A stretch of DNA of 64,000 nucleotides from Bradyrhizobium huanghuaihaiense (GCF_007830635.1 NZ_VLLA01000013.1:124001-188000); one strand, 5' to 3'; shown: positions 43,025 through 51,720, numbered from the stretch's first letter. The notes: generated from the sequence alone by a model not told the origin. Numbers and translations: made by a program.

Positions 43025-44281
43025 CTACTTCGCCCACTCGCCCTTGCGGAACACCGGGACCTTGCTGCCGTCGGCCAGAATGCCGTCGATATCTGTCTCG
43101 GCCGAGCCGATCATCCAGTCGATATGGATCAGGCTCTGGTTGCCGCCCTGCGCGGCGATCTGCTGCGGCGTGAGCTGGGCGCCGTTGACGAAGCACTTGG
43201 AGTAGCACTGGCCGAGCGCGATGTGCGAGGCGGCGTTCTCGTCGAACAGCGTGTTGTAGAACAACAATCCACTCTGCGAGATCGGCGAGGAATGCGGCAC
43301 CAGCGCGACTTCGCCGAGTCGGCGCGCGCCCTCATCGGTGTCGAGCACCTTGTTGAGCACCTCAGCGCCGCGTGAGGCCTTGGCGTCGACGATCCTGCCG
43401 TCCTCGAAACGCACCGCGATGTTGTCGATCAGCGTGCCCTGGTAGGACAGCGGCTTCGAGCTCACGACATGGCCGTAGACGCGGCGGCAATGCGGCGTGG
43501 TGAAGACCTCTTCGGTCGGGATATTGGCGTTGCAGCTGATGCCGTTCTTGGACAGCGACGCGCCGCCCTCCCATTCATGGCCGTCGGCCAGCCCGATGGT
43601 GAGGTCGACGCCCGGCCCCGAATATTGCAGTGCGCGAAAACGCTGGCCGTTGAGCCAGTTGGTGCGTTCGCGCAGCACCGCATTGTGGCTCGCCCAATTG
43701 CCCATGGCGTCCTCGCGGTCGACGCGGGACGCGGCGAAGATCGCATCCGCGAGCTTGCCGACGGCGACGTCCTCGGGATCACCGGGGAAAACCTGCCTGG
43801 CCCAGGACGGGCTCGGATAGGCGATGATGTTCCAGTTGGTGTCGAAATTGACGATCTTTTCCAGCGCCGGCTGATAGGCCATCGAATTGGCCTTGCTGGC
43901 GCGTGCGACCTTGGAAGGATCCTCGCCCGACAGCAGCATCGGATTGTCGCCGACGATGGCAAGCCGCGCGGTGTTGTCGGAGAATGCCTTGGCCATGCCC
44001 TCGTAGAGCCAGCTCGCGGCGCGATCGAAGCTGCTGTCGTGACCGTGGCGGTAGCGCGCCAGCGTCATCTCCTCGTCCGACAGGATCGGCGTGACGATGC
44101 CGGCGCCGGCCTTGTAGGCATGCACGGCGATGCGCCGCACCAGCGGCAGCGCGATCGCCGGCGCCGTCAGCAGCAGATCCTGTCCCGGCCGCAAGCCCAG
44201 GCCCACCTTCACCGCCACCTCGGCCAGCCGGTCGAGTTTCGCGGGATCGATGGGAGTGGCGGTGATGCGTTGATCGGTCAT
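43025..44281 (-). CDS. M29 family aminopeptidase (AmpS/thermophilic aminopeptidase type)
   Basis: 418-residue cytoplasmic metallo-aminopeptidase. Family hallmarks: the N-terminal AVKVGLGLRPGQDLLLTAPA, VGDNPMLLSGEDPSK, LTIGLADGHEWEGG, CNANIPTEEVFTTPHCRRVY (metal ligands Glu and His), DTDEGARRLGEVALVPHSSP (Glu, His), NTLFDENAASHIALGQCY and SLIHIDWMIGSAETDIDG, which carry the two-metal site. Length is normal for M29. It removes N-terminal residues from peptides. Downstream of the lyase gene on the same strand (113-base gap), probably unrelated. Confidence 0.94.
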   Translation of the reverse strand: MTDQRITATPIDPAKLDRLAEVAVKVGLGLRPGQDLLLTAPAIALPLVRRIAVHAYKAGAGIVTPILSDEEMTLARYRHGHDSSFDRAASWLYEGMAKAFSDNTARLAIVGDNPMLLSGEDPSKVARASKANSMAYQPALEKIVNFDTNWNIIAYPSPSWARQVFPGDPEDVAVGKLADAIFAASRVDREDAMGNWASHNAVLRERTNWLNGQRFRALQYSGPGVDLTIGLADGHEWEGGASLSKNGISCNANIPTEEVFTTPHCRRVYGHVVSSKPLSYQGTLIDNIAVRFEDGRIVDAKASRGAEVLNKVLDTDEGARRLGEVALVPHSSPISQSGLLFYNTLFDENAASHIALGQCYSKCFVNGAQLTPQQIAAQGGNQSLIHIDWMIGSAETDIDGILADGSKVPVFRKGEWAK

Positions 44282-44394
44282 GCCGGGTCCTCTGCCGAAA
44301 GTCTCTCGTTCAATCTAAGTCTAGCATCGCGAGACACAAGTATGCGAGCGCCTTGCGACAGATGAAAGATACGCAGTTTCACGCATCTTGGTTT

Positions 44395-45756
44395 TCAACG
44401 TGTTGAAGATTTCAGCACCCGATCGACCATGGCAGGCGCAAGCCCGAGGTAATTTTTCGGTGAGGTGAGCGCCTCGATTGTGGCACGGTCGATGCGGCTG
44501 GATATCCGTGAATCTGCGGATAGCGCGTCGGCAAGGCTGATTCCCTTGTCGTTGGCCTCGCGGCAGGCGTCATAGACCACGTCATGCGCCTCCTGCCGCC
44601 CGATCTGCGGCGCGAGACCCATCATGACCGCTTCGGCCACAATCAGACCGCGGCTGACGGCGAGATTGTCGTTCATCTTCCTTTCGTCCACGATGAGGCC
44701 TGCGAGCGCGAACTTGGCCTGGTGCAGTGCGCCGGCGGTCAGCACGAAGCTTTCCGGGATCGCCATCCATTCGGCGTGCCAGGGACCGGTGGCGCGCTCG
44801 AAATCCTGCACCATCGCGTCCAGCATCAGGCCGGCGTGCTGGCGCACCGCCTTGGACGCCGCAAGCATCAGCTCCGAGGAGATCGGGTTGCGCTTCTGCG
44901 GCATGGTCGAGGAGGCGCCGCGGCCCTTGACGAAGGGCTCGTAGACCTCGGCGAACTCGGTCGAGGCCATGATCATGACGTCGAGCGCGATCTTGCCGAG
45001 CGAGCCGGTGACGAGCGCCAGGAAATTGACGGCCTCGGCAAAGCCGTCGCGCGCGACGTGCCAGGTCGAGGCGGGAATGCCGAGCTTCAGTTCGGCGCAG
45101 AGCGCCTCCTGCACCGCAAAACCCTTGTCGCCGAGCGAGGCCAGCGTGCCGGCGGCGCCGGCGAACTGCCCGACCAGGACGCGCGGCTTCAGTTGGGCGA
45201 GACGCTCGGCGTGGCGGTCGAACATCGCGAGCCAGATCGCGGTCTTGTAGCCGAAGGTGACCGGCAGCGCCTGCTGCAGATGGGTGCGGCCCGCCATCGG
45301 CGTGTCGCGATAGCGCTTGGAGAGGTCTGCGAGGATCTTGCGCAGTTCGGCGATGTCGCGCGCGACGAGCTCGAGTGCGGCGCGCAGTTGCAGCACCACG
45401 GCGGTGTCCATGATGTCCTGCGTGGTCGCGCCCCAATGCACGTAGCGGCCGGCCTCGCCGCACTGCTTCACCATCTGATGCACCAGGGGAAGGATCGGAT
45501 AGCCGACGATGTCGGTCTCCTGCCTGAGCAGGTCGAAGTCGAGCGCCGTGACGTTGGTCCTCGCCGCGATCTCATTGGCAGCGTCCTGCGGGATCACGCC
45601 GCATGCCGCCTCCGCCTTCGCCAGCGCCACCTCGACCTCGGCATAGCGCCCAACCAGCGCGACGTCGGAAAACACCTCGCGCATCTCGGGCGTGCCGAAG
45701 GCATCGCGGAACAGCATGGAGTCGAGCACGGTGGTCGCGGCGTGAAAAGCGGGCAT
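44395..45756 (-). CDS. Fumarase/aspartase-superfamily lyase (adenylosuccinate lyase / carboxymuconate cycloisomerase type)
   Basis: 453-residue homotetrameric lyase. Superfamily regions are present in order: GATTQDIMDTAVVLQLRAAL (C1), AGRTHLQQALPVTFGYKTAI (C2, catalytic His) and GASSTMPQKRNPISSELMLA (C3, mobile loop with the catalytic Ser). The C3 reading and the short C-terminal domain are like PcaB and the generic adenylosuccinate-lyase-family proteins. It is not PurB itself: PurB enzymes have a different C3 (SSAMPYKRNP). Without neighbouring pca or other pathway genes, the reaction stays open. Confidence 0.88.
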   Translation of the reverse strand: MPAFHAATTVLDSMLFRDAFGTPEMREVFSDVALVGRYAEVEVALAKAEAACGVIPQDAANEIAARTNVTALDFDLLRQETDIVGYPILPLVHQMVKQCGEAGRYVHWGATTQDIMDTAVVLQLRAALELVARDIAELRKILADLSKRYRDTPMAGRTHLQQALPVTFGYKTAIWLAMFDRHAERLAQLKPRVLVGQFAGAAGTLASLGDKGFAVQEALCAELKLGIPASTWHVARDGFAEAVNFLALVTGSLGKIALDVMIMASTEFAEVYEPFVKGRGASSTMPQKRNPISSELMLAASKAVRQHAGLMLDAMVQDFERATGPWHAEWMAIPESFVLTAGALHQAKFALAGLIVDERKMNDNLAVSRGLIVAEAVMMGLAPQIGRQEAHDVVYDACREANDKGISLADALSADSRISSRIDRATIEALTSPKNYLGLAPAMVDRVLKSSTR

Positions 45757-45863
45757 GGGCGTTTCTTCGTGGCTGTTGTTTTGTCTGCGGATAGCTTACG
45801 CGGGTCGCAGTGTTCGGCAATGGACATTCATCGTTCGTCACATGTTCGGTGTGCGTGATCGTT

Positions 45864-45934
45864 CGTAGCCCGCATGAGCGAAGCGATATTCGGGACCAGT
45901 CGCCCCGGATATCGCTTCGCTCATCCGTGCTACG
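45864..45934. repeat. Palindromic repeat, family D (copy 2)
   Basis: CGTAGCCCGCATGAGCGAAG and CTTCGCTCATCCGTGCTACG are inverted copies around a short middle. Lies between the lyase and BA14K genes. Confidence 0.85.
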
Positions 45935-46049
45935 CGCCACTGCACACGGGTCACCACCTTCCTGTCAAAACTTTAATTCAGCGCGCTTGCCCAGTTGCAC
46001 TATCACTCGTCATGCGGCGGCTCTCGCGCCGCCTGACGAGGAGACCTCA

Positions 46050-46457
46050 ATGTTGAAATCGTTTCGCTTCGTTGCTGAAGCTTGTCTGCTTGCAGGCCTG
46101 TCGACGGCAACACTGACGAGCGCGTCGGCGGCGCCGATCGGGCAACCGCTGGCGATGACGCACGCGGACCAGGGGCGGGTCGAACAGGTGCGCTGGTATG
46201 GCCGTCGCGGCTGGGGTTGGGGCGGCGGCGCGTTCGTCGGCGGCCTCGCGGCCGGCGCGATCATCGGCGGCGCGGTGGCCGCACCCCAATATTACGGCTC
46301 ACCTTATTATTATGAGCCGGGCTATCCGCCCCCGCCCGCCGCCTATGGACCGCCGCCGGACGGCGACGTGCAGTACTGCATGCAGCGCTACAAATCCTAC
46401 AATCCGAACACCGGGACCTATCTCGGCAATGACGGCCGGCGCCATCCCTGCCCGTAA
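46050..46457 (+). CDS. BA14K family exported protein
   Basis: 135 residues. Signal peptide (ACLLAGLSTATLTSASAAP), a glycine-rich hydrophobic stretch (GGGAFVGGLAAGAIIGGAVA) that may be a membrane segment, a Pro/Tyr-rich linker (YYEPGYPPPPAAYGPPPDG), and the C-terminal BA14K motif CMQRYKSYNPNTGTYLGNDG with the closing CP. BA14K is an immunoreactive, lectin-like cell-envelope protein of Brucella; family members are common in Hyphomicrobiales and affect the envelope. The ATG at 46050 has GAGGAGA 5-11 bases ahead. Confidence 0.9.
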   Translation: MLKSFRFVAEACLLAGLSTATLTSASAAPIGQPLAMTHADQGRVEQVRWYGRRGWGWGGGAFVGGLAAGAIIGGAVAAPQYYGSPYYYEPGYPPPPAAYGPPPDGDVQYCMQRYKSYNPNTGTYLGNDGRRHPCP

Positions 46458-46477
46458 TGTTTCTGATCTCGCAGTCT

Positions 46478-46557
46478 CGTAGCCCGGATGAGCGCAGCGA
46501 CATCCGGGGACTGCGCAACGACCGGCCCCGGATGTCGCTTCGCTCATCCGGGCTACG
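46478..46557. repeat. Palindromic repeat, family D (copy 3)
   Basis: CGTAGCCCGGATGAGCGCAG and GCTTCGCTCATCCGGGCTACG-like arms with inner GACATCCGGGG/CCCCGGATGTC. 20 bases after the BA14K stop, directly ahead of the terminator at 46568. Confidence 0.85.
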
Positions 46558-46567
46558 ATCAGCACCC

Positions 46568-46600
46568 GACAATCTGGCCGGAACGGCCAGATTGTCTTTT
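46568..46600 (+). terminator. Intrinsic terminator
   Basis: GACAATCTGGCC (46568-46579), loop GGAAC, perfect complement GGCCAGATTGTC (46585-46596), then TTTT. A 12-bp perfect stem with a U-run: a textbook rho-independent terminator, most likely for BA14K, and an insulator for the regulator gene that follows. Confidence 0.88.
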
Positions 46601-46749
46601 CAGGTTGTATTCCTCCTAGAAAATCGCATGGCTGCCATCACGCGATCGTGGTGAACCGGAGAGACCGTTCGGCGGACTCACAGACTTCAAGGCGAAATCC
46701 ATTTTGATTTTTTTATTGCCCGATACCGCTGTGAGATCTGAGTCTCGAC

Positions 46750-48309
46750 GTGCAGTTTCTATTCCGGGATCACCTTCTCGATACTGACCTGCGCGAGCTG
46801 AGCCGCGAGCAGGTTCCCGTTGCCGTGGAACCGCAGGTTTTCGATCTCGTGGTCCATCTCATGGAGAACCGCGACCGGGTGGTCAGCAAGGACGAGCTGA
46901 TCGACAAGATCTGGCACGGGCGCAGCGTCTCCGAATCCACCCTGACCAGCCGCATCAACGCGGCCCGCAAGGCGATCGGCGACAATGGCGCGAATCAGGC
47001 GCTGATCCGCACCATCGCGCGCAAGGGATTTCGCTTCGTCGGCGACGTCGAGACCAAGCTCGGCGCGGTCGCACCGGAGATCGGCCGTTTCGTCCAGGCG
47101 CCGCAGGCCGTGCTCGCGCTGCCCGACCGGCCCGCGATCGCCGTGCTGCCCTTCACCAACATGAGCGGCGACCGCGAGCAGGATTATTTCTCCGACGGCA
47201 TCAGCGAGGACATCATCACCGCGCTGTCGAAGCTGCGCTGGTTCTTCGTCATCGCGCGCAACTCCTCCTTCGTCTACAAGGGCCGCGCCGTGCACATCCA
47301 CGAGGTCGCGCGCGAGCTCGGCGTGCGCTACGTGGTGGAAGGCAGCGTGCGACGAAGCGGCGACCGCCTGCGCGTCTCGGCCCAGCTCAACGACGTCTCG
47401 ACCGGCAGCCATCTCTGGGCCGAGCGCTACGACCGCGAGCTTGCCGACATCTTCGCCGTGCAGGACGAGATCACCGAGGCGATCGTCGCCGCGATCGAGC
47501 CGCAGCTCTATGCTGCCGAGAGCTTTCGCGCCCAGCAAAAGCCGCCGGGCAGCCTCGACGCCTGGGGCCTCCTGATGCGCGGGCTGTCGCATTACTGGCG
47601 CATCACCCGCGAGGACAATGCGACGGCGCAAGGACTGCTGGAGAAGGCCGTCGCGATCGACCCGGCCTATGGCAAGGCGCTGGGCCTGCTCGCGACCAGC
47701 CACATCTTCGGCGCGCATATGGGCTGGGCCGACATGGCTGCGACCGTGCCGGTCGCCGAACGCGCTGCGCTCGCGGCGGTGGAGGCCGATCGCGAGGATG
47801 CCTTCGCCCACCACGGCCTCGCCTATACCTATCTGTTCCGCCGCCGTTTCGACGACGCGCTGGCCGAGTTCGAGCTGACCTTGCGGCTCAATCCGAACTT
47901 CGCGATGGCGCACGCCTTCCACGGTGTGACGCTGTGCTACGCGGGACGATGGCAGGACGGCGATGCCGCCGCGCGGCGCGCGCTGCGGCTGAGCCCGCGC
48001 GATCCGCTCGCGGCGATCTATTGCGGCGTTGCCGCCTATGCCCAGTTCATCGGCCGCAACTACGAGCAGTCGATGCAGATGGCACGGGAATCGATGCGGC
48101 AGCGCGCCGATTTCGTCGGCGCCCATCGCGTGCTGACCGCCGCCGCCGGCATGTCGGGAGATCCCGGGCTCGCTGCGTCCGCGCTGGAAGGCCTGCGCCG
48201 CACCCAGCCCGGCATCTCGCTCGCCTGGATCACGCGCGAGCTGCCGATGCTGCGGGAGGAAGACCGCGAACATTACCTGGAAGGATTGCGGCGCGCGGGG
48301 ATGAGGTAG
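46750..48309 (+). CDS. Winged-helix (OmpR/CadC-type) regulator with TolB-like and TPR domains, copy 1
   Basis: 519 residues starting with GTG. Residues 1-100 form an OmpR-type winged helix (VEPQVFDLVVHLMENRDRVV, STLTSRINAARKAIGD, RTIARKGFRFVGDV). Residues about 125-250 are the TolB N-terminus-like domain of COG5616 (PAIAVLPFTNMSGDREQDYF, GVRYVVEGSVRRSGDRLRVS, TGSHLWAERYDREL). The rest is TPR-like helical repeats (LAEFELTLRLNPNFAMAHAF). There is no membrane helix, so unlike CadC it is soluble. It is a close paralogue of 49919-51469, and the two bracket the gfa and mddA genes. What it senses or controls is unknown. Confidence 0.9.
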   Translation: MQFLFRDHLLDTDLRELSREQVPVAVEPQVFDLVVHLMENRDRVVSKDELIDKIWHGRSVSESTLTSRINAARKAIGDNGANQALIRTIARKGFRFVGDVETKLGAVAPEIGRFVQAPQAVLALPDRPAIAVLPFTNMSGDREQDYFSDGISEDIITALSKLRWFFVIARNSSFVYKGRAVHIHEVARELGVRYVVEGSVRRSGDRLRVSAQLNDVSTGSHLWAERYDRELADIFAVQDEITEAIVAAIEPQLYAAESFRAQQKPPGSLDAWGLLMRGLSHYWRITREDNATAQGLLEKAVAIDPAYGKALGLLATSHIFGAHMGWADMAATVPVAERAALAAVEADREDAFAHHGLAYTYLFRRRFDDALAEFELTLRLNPNFAMAHAFHGVTLCYAGRWQDGDAAARRALRLSPRDPLAAIYCGVAAYAQFIGRNYEQSMQMARESMRQRADFVGAHRVLTAAAGMSGDPGLAASALEGLRRTQPGISLAWITRELPMLREEDREHYLEGLRRAGMR

Positions 48310-48315
48310 TCGTTC

Positions 48316-48479
48316 ACCCTCCCCTGGAGGAGGAGGGTCGGCTCGCATCTGGGCGCAGCGAAGATGAGAGACGGGGTGGGGTGACGGTCTCTCCACAACG
48401 AACACTGCCCGTGTTGAGAGATCACCCCACCCCGCTCGCGCTTCGCGCGATCGACCCTCCCCCTCCAGGGGAGGGTAAG
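48316..48479. repeat. Palindromic repeat, family B (copy 2)
   Basis: Intact copy: ACCCTCCCCTGGAGGAGG left arm, CCTCCCCCTCCAGGGGAGGG right arm, GGGGTGGGGTGACGG/TCACCCCACCCC inner pair. It separates the convergent regulator and gfa genes. Confidence 0.85.
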
Positions 48480-48486
48480 AACGAGC

Positions 48487-48909
48487 CTACTCCTGCATCA
48501 TCTCGCCGCTGCCGCCGAACTCGGCCGGGAAATCCTTCAGCTTGGGCAGGCCGTCGCGCATCGGCAACACGGCCTCGGCGTAATTGACGTGGACGCCGGG
48601 CGTGAAGGCGAGCGTGGGAATGGTGGCGGTGAAGACGTCGATGAGGCCGAGCGGCGGATGATTGGTCATCAGATGGCCGCCGCACTTCCTGCAAAATTTG
48701 CGCTGGCTGAGCGGCGTCTTGGCGAAAGTCTCGACATGCTGGGCGCCCTCGGTGATGCGCACGGCTTCGGGCTTCCACAGGCTGAAGGCGTTCACCGGTC
48801 CGCCGGACCAGGAGCGGCAGGAGCGGCAATGGCAATAGCCCATCGCCTCCGGCGCGCCCGTGACCTCGACCGTGACCGCGCCGCAGAAGCAGTTTCCGAC
48901 ATGTTTCAT
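48487..48909 (-). CDS. GFA/CENP-V family zinc protein
   Basis: 140 residues of the Mss4-like GFA fold. Zinc cysteines are in NCFCGAV (residues 7, 9), YCHCRSC (26, 28, 31) and KFCRKCGGH (73, 76). The family was named for glutathione-dependent formaldehyde activation, but few members have proven activity. The ATG at 48909 has GGAG 8 bases ahead; the upstream start at 48981 lacks one. Downstream of mddA in the same direction (87-base gap), so the two may be co-transcribed; a role in thiol or C1 chemistry alongside MddA would fit, by inference. Confidence 0.88.
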   Translation of the reverse strand: MKHVGNCFCGAVTVEVTGAPEAMGYCHCRSCRSWSGGPVNAFSLWKPEAVRITEGAQHVETFAKTPLSQRKFCRKCGGHLMTNHPPLGLIDVFTATIPTLAFTPGVHVNYAEAVLPMRDGLPKLKDFPAEFGGSGEMMQE

Positions 48910-48996
48910 TTGGTCGTCTCCATGATGAGGGATCGATATCGCGTGTCGGGGCGCCATGCGTCCTCCTTTCGGTGGACGCATGGCGCGAGGCGGAGA

Positions 48997-49785
48997 CTAT
49001 ACTGATCTGCGCCAGGGAATAAGCATCGACACCCGTTGTTTGTACTGCCGGTACTCGTCGCCGAAGAGCTCGACGAGGTCGTGCTCCTCCAGCGCGATGC
49101 CGACGAAGATGTAGATCGTGGTCACGGCCGCGAACAGCAGATGGCCTACAGTCATGACCGGCGCCGCCCAGAACGCGATGATGAAACCGAGATAGATCGG
49201 ATGGCGAACGAACTTGTAGAGCAGCGGCGTCTTGAAACGCGGCGGCGCGGCTTCCCTGCCGACGAGATGATCGGTCACCTGGGACAGGCCGAACAATTCG
49301 AAATGGTTGATGATGAAGGTCGAGGTGAACACCAGCACCCAGCCCGCGAAGGACAGCGTGACCACCGTCACGGCAAGATCCGGGTTCTCGACCTCCCATA
49401 TGACCGTGGGCAGCGGACGCCACTGCCAGAACAGGAGGAGCAATGAAAGGCTCGCGAACAACACATAGGTCGAGCGCTCGACCGGCTTGGGGACGAACTG
49501 CGTCCACCACGCCTTGAATTGTTGACGCGCCATCACGCTATGTTGAACCGCAAATAGCGACATCAGCAGCAGATTGATGATGACCGCGCGAAAGACGGGC
49601 GCTTCGGCTCCGGTGTCGATGGTCTTCGGCACCATCACCCCCATGACGAAGCCGATGGCGTAGAGAACGGTGACGAAAAAGACGAGATATGCCGCAATTC
49701 CGTACAGAAAGGCGATGAACCTGAAAATGCGCGAGCCCGCAACCTCCGGGCCGATGGAATGAACCTGGTGATCAAGTTGGGTCAT
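48997..49785 (-). CDS. mddA: Methanethiol S-methyltransferase (MddA-like, NnrU/ICMT superfamily)
   Basis: 262-residue integral membrane methyltransferase. MddA enzymes transfer a methyl group from S-adenosylmethionine to methanethiol, releasing dimethyl sulfide. Here the N-terminus (FIAFLYGIAAYLVFFVTVLY, AIGFVMGVMVPKTIDTG) has the MddA form, and the C-terminal ICMT-type SAM site reads FVRHPIYLGFIIAFWAAP with IFVGIALEEHDLVELFGDEY. About five helices. The family is known from Bradyrhizobium diazoefficiens. The ATG at 49785 has GGAG 8 bases ahead and removes a non-homologous 62-residue extension. Divergent from regulator copy 2, with a 133-base shared promoter region. Confidence 0.85.
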   Translation of the reverse strand: MTQLDHQVHSIGPEVAGSRIFRFIAFLYGIAAYLVFFVTVLYAIGFVMGVMVPKTIDTGAEAPVFRAVIINLLLMSLFAVQHSVMARQQFKAWWTQFVPKPVERSTYVLFASLSLLLLFWQWRPLPTVIWEVENPDLAVTVVTLSFAGWVLVFTSTFIINHFELFGLSQVTDHLVGREAAPPRFKTPLLYKFVRHPIYLGFIIAFWAAPVMTVGHLLFAAVTTIYIFVGIALEEHDLVELFGDEYRQYKQRVSMLIPWRRSV

Positions 49786-49871
49786 AGAACGCTCCGTTGT
49801 GCCGAGGCATCGGCACTGTTTGGTCTTCGCACCATGCCGGATCGGACGTCCCTCGACTTTCGCGGGGGGTT

Positions 49872-49915
49872 GATTTTCGCCTGAGACGACTTTGATTTTT
49901 GCTTGAGACGACAGA
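49872..49915. promoter_or_regulatory. Tandem 22-base direct repeat ahead of regulator copy 2
   Basis: Two head-to-tail copies (49872-49893 and 49894-49915) share GATTTTYGCYTGAGACGAC. The period of 22 bases is two helical turns, the arrangement bound by OmpR-type winged-helix proteins as dimers. The second copy ends 3 bases before the GTG start, so it lies where bound protein would block transcription start or translation. It is also about 90-130 bases upstream of mddA. A similar TTTTGATTTTT element occurs ahead of regulator copy 1 (near 46702). Confidence 0.5.
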
Positions 49916-49918
49916 AAC

Positions 49919-51469
49919 GTGCGATTTTGCTTTGAAAACAACGTGCTGGACGGCGATCTGCGGGAGCTCACCTGCGGCGGGGCGGCCGTGCCGTTGCAGC
50001 CGCAGGTGTTCGATCTCCTGCTTTACCTGGTCGCGGAGCGCGCCCGGGTGGTCAGCAAGGATGACCTGATCAGCCAGATCTGGAGCGACCGCATCGTCTC
50101 GGATTCCGCCCTGAACAGCCGCATCAACGCCGCGCGCAAGGCGCTGGGCGACGACGGAGCGACCCAGCGGCTGATCAAGACCATTCCGCGCAAGGGCTTT
50201 CGTTTCGTCGGCGACGTCAGGGAAGACGTGGCGGCCGCGCCGGTGCCAGCTGAACCCGGCACAGCCCGGCCGCGCGCAGTGACGGACCGCCCGGCGATCG
50301 CGGTGCTTGCCTTCGAGAACATGAGCGGCGATCCCGCGCAGGACTATTTTGGCGACGGAATCAGCGAGGACATCCTCACGGCGCTGTCGAGGCAGCGCTG
50401 GTTCATGGTGATCGCCCGCAACTCGTCCTTCACCTACAAGGGTCGCGCGGTCCACATCAGGCAGATCGCCGAGGAGCTCGGTGTCCGCTACATCGTCGAG
50501 GGCAGCGTGCGCAAGGCGGACAACCGGGTGCGCATCACCGCGCAGCTCAACGACGCCACGTCGGGCAGCCATCTCTGGGCCGAGCGCTACGACCGCGAGC
50601 TCGTCGACGTCTTCGCCGTGCAGGACGAGATCACCAACGCGATCGTCGCGGCGATCGAGCCGCAGATCCACGCCGCGGAGAATTTTCGCAGCCATCGCAA
50701 GCCGCCCGCGAGCCTGGACGCCTGGGATCTCTTGATGCGCGCGCTGTCGCATTACTGGCGCGTGACCCGGCAGGATCACGAGGCCGCGAAGACGCTGCTC
50801 GAGCGCGCGATCGCGATCGATCCGAATTATGGCCAGGCGCTGTCGGTGCTGGCCGTGAACGACATGTTCGGCGTGCATCTCGGCTGGGCCGAGCTGACCG
50901 CGGTTGCCCCGGCCGCGGAAACCGCCGCGCTCAAAGCGGTGCGCTGCGACCATGAGGATGCCTGGGCGCACGCCGCGCTCGGCAGCGTCTACTTCTCGAC
51001 CCGCAGGCTTGCGGACGCGTTGTCCGAGTTCGAGCAGGCCCTCGCGCTCAATCCGAACTTCTCGCTGGCGCAAGGCTACCACGCGCTGGCGCTGTCCTAT
51101 GCCGGACGTTCCGGGGATTCATTCGAGGCGGCGCAGAAGGCGATCCGGCTCTCACCACGCGATCCGTCGCTGGCGATCTATCACGGCATCGCCGGCTATG
51201 CGCGCTTCACCGAGCGGCAGTATGACGAAGCCATCGCGCTCGCGCGCGAAGCGATCCGCCACCGCGGCGACCTCACCGGCGCCTACCGCGTTCTCGCCGT
51301 TTCGGCCGGCATGACCGGCGATAGCGCGCTCGCAGAGATGGCGCTCGACGAGCTCCGCCGCACCCAGCCGGGCATCTCGCTGCACTGGATCGCGACGAAA
51401 CTGCCGTGGGCCAGCGACGCCGATCGCGAGCACTATCTGGAGGGATTCAGACGAGCGGGGTTGCGGTGA
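49919..51469 (+). CDS. Winged-helix (OmpR/CadC-type) regulator with TolB-like and TPR domains, copy 2
   Basis: 516 residues, GTG start. Same architecture as the copy at 46750-48309: winged helix (LQPQVFDLLLYLVAERARVV, SRINAARKALGDDGATQRLI, PRKGFRFVGDV), COG5616 TolB-like domain (PAIAVLAFENMSGDPAQDYF, GVRYIVEGSVRKADNRVRIT), then TPR helices (LSEFEQALALNPNFSLAQGY). The end is near-identical in both (EHYLEGFRRAG / EHYLEGLRRAG). No membrane helix. It is divergent from mddA, and a tandem operator-like repeat lies just upstream, suggesting autoregulation. Confidence 0.9.
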   Translation: MRFCFENNVLDGDLRELTCGGAAVPLQPQVFDLLLYLVAERARVVSKDDLISQIWSDRIVSDSALNSRINAARKALGDDGATQRLIKTIPRKGFRFVGDVREDVAAAPVPAEPGTARPRAVTDRPAIAVLAFENMSGDPAQDYFGDGISEDILTALSRQRWFMVIARNSSFTYKGRAVHIRQIAEELGVRYIVEGSVRKADNRVRITAQLNDATSGSHLWAERYDRELVDVFAVQDEITNAIVAAIEPQIHAAENFRSHRKPPASLDAWDLLMRALSHYWRVTRQDHEAAKTLLERAIAIDPNYGQALSVLAVNDMFGVHLGWAELTAVAPAAETAALKAVRCDHEDAWAHAALGSVYFSTRRLADALSEFEQALALNPNFSLAQGYHALALSYAGRSGDSFEAAQKAIRLSPRDPSLAIYHGIAGYARFTERQYDEAIALAREAIRHRGDLTGAYRVLAVSAGMTGDSALAEMALDELRRTQPGISLHWIATKLPWASDADREHYLEGFRRAGLR

Positions 51470-51484
51470 GGCGCGACGCTGCTC

Positions 51485-51700
51485 TTACCCTCCCCTCCAC
51501 AATCGTAGGGTGGGCAAAGGCGCATTTGCGCCGTGCCCACCATCGATCCAATACCGCTAATGAAGAGGTGGGCACGCTTCGCTTTGCCCACCCTACGATA
51601 TCTATGGGCGTCGACAGAAACTGCCCGTGTTGAGAGATCACCCCACCCCGCTCGCGCTGCGCGCGATCGACCCTCCCCCTCCAGGGGAGGGTAAGAGCGG
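51485..51700. repeat. Damaged family B repeat (copy 3) with a family C repeat nested in it
   Basis: The left boundary TTACCCTCCCCTCCAC and the complete right half (CCCGTGTTGAGAG, TCACCCCACCCC, CCTCCCCCTCCAGGGGAGGG) of family B are present, but the left arm is missing and a whole family C palindrome (51504-51597) sits in the loop position. A short GGGTAAGAGCGGAGGGTAAG tandem follows the right end. Confidence 0.75.
51504..51597. repeat. Palindromic repeat, family C (copy 2), nested
   Basis: CGTAGGGTGGGCAAAGGCGC and GCTTTGCCCACCCTACG arms, inner GTGCCCACC/GGTGGGCAC; same element as 15208-15286. Confidence 0.85.
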
Positions 51701-51720
51701 AGGGTAAGAGCGTGGCGGCG

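Noticed and set aside
43025..45756. Protocatechuate (pca) pathway locus because of the PcaB-like lyase
   Set aside because: No other pca gene is near; the neighbour is an M29 aminopeptidase, and the lyase family has several reactions.
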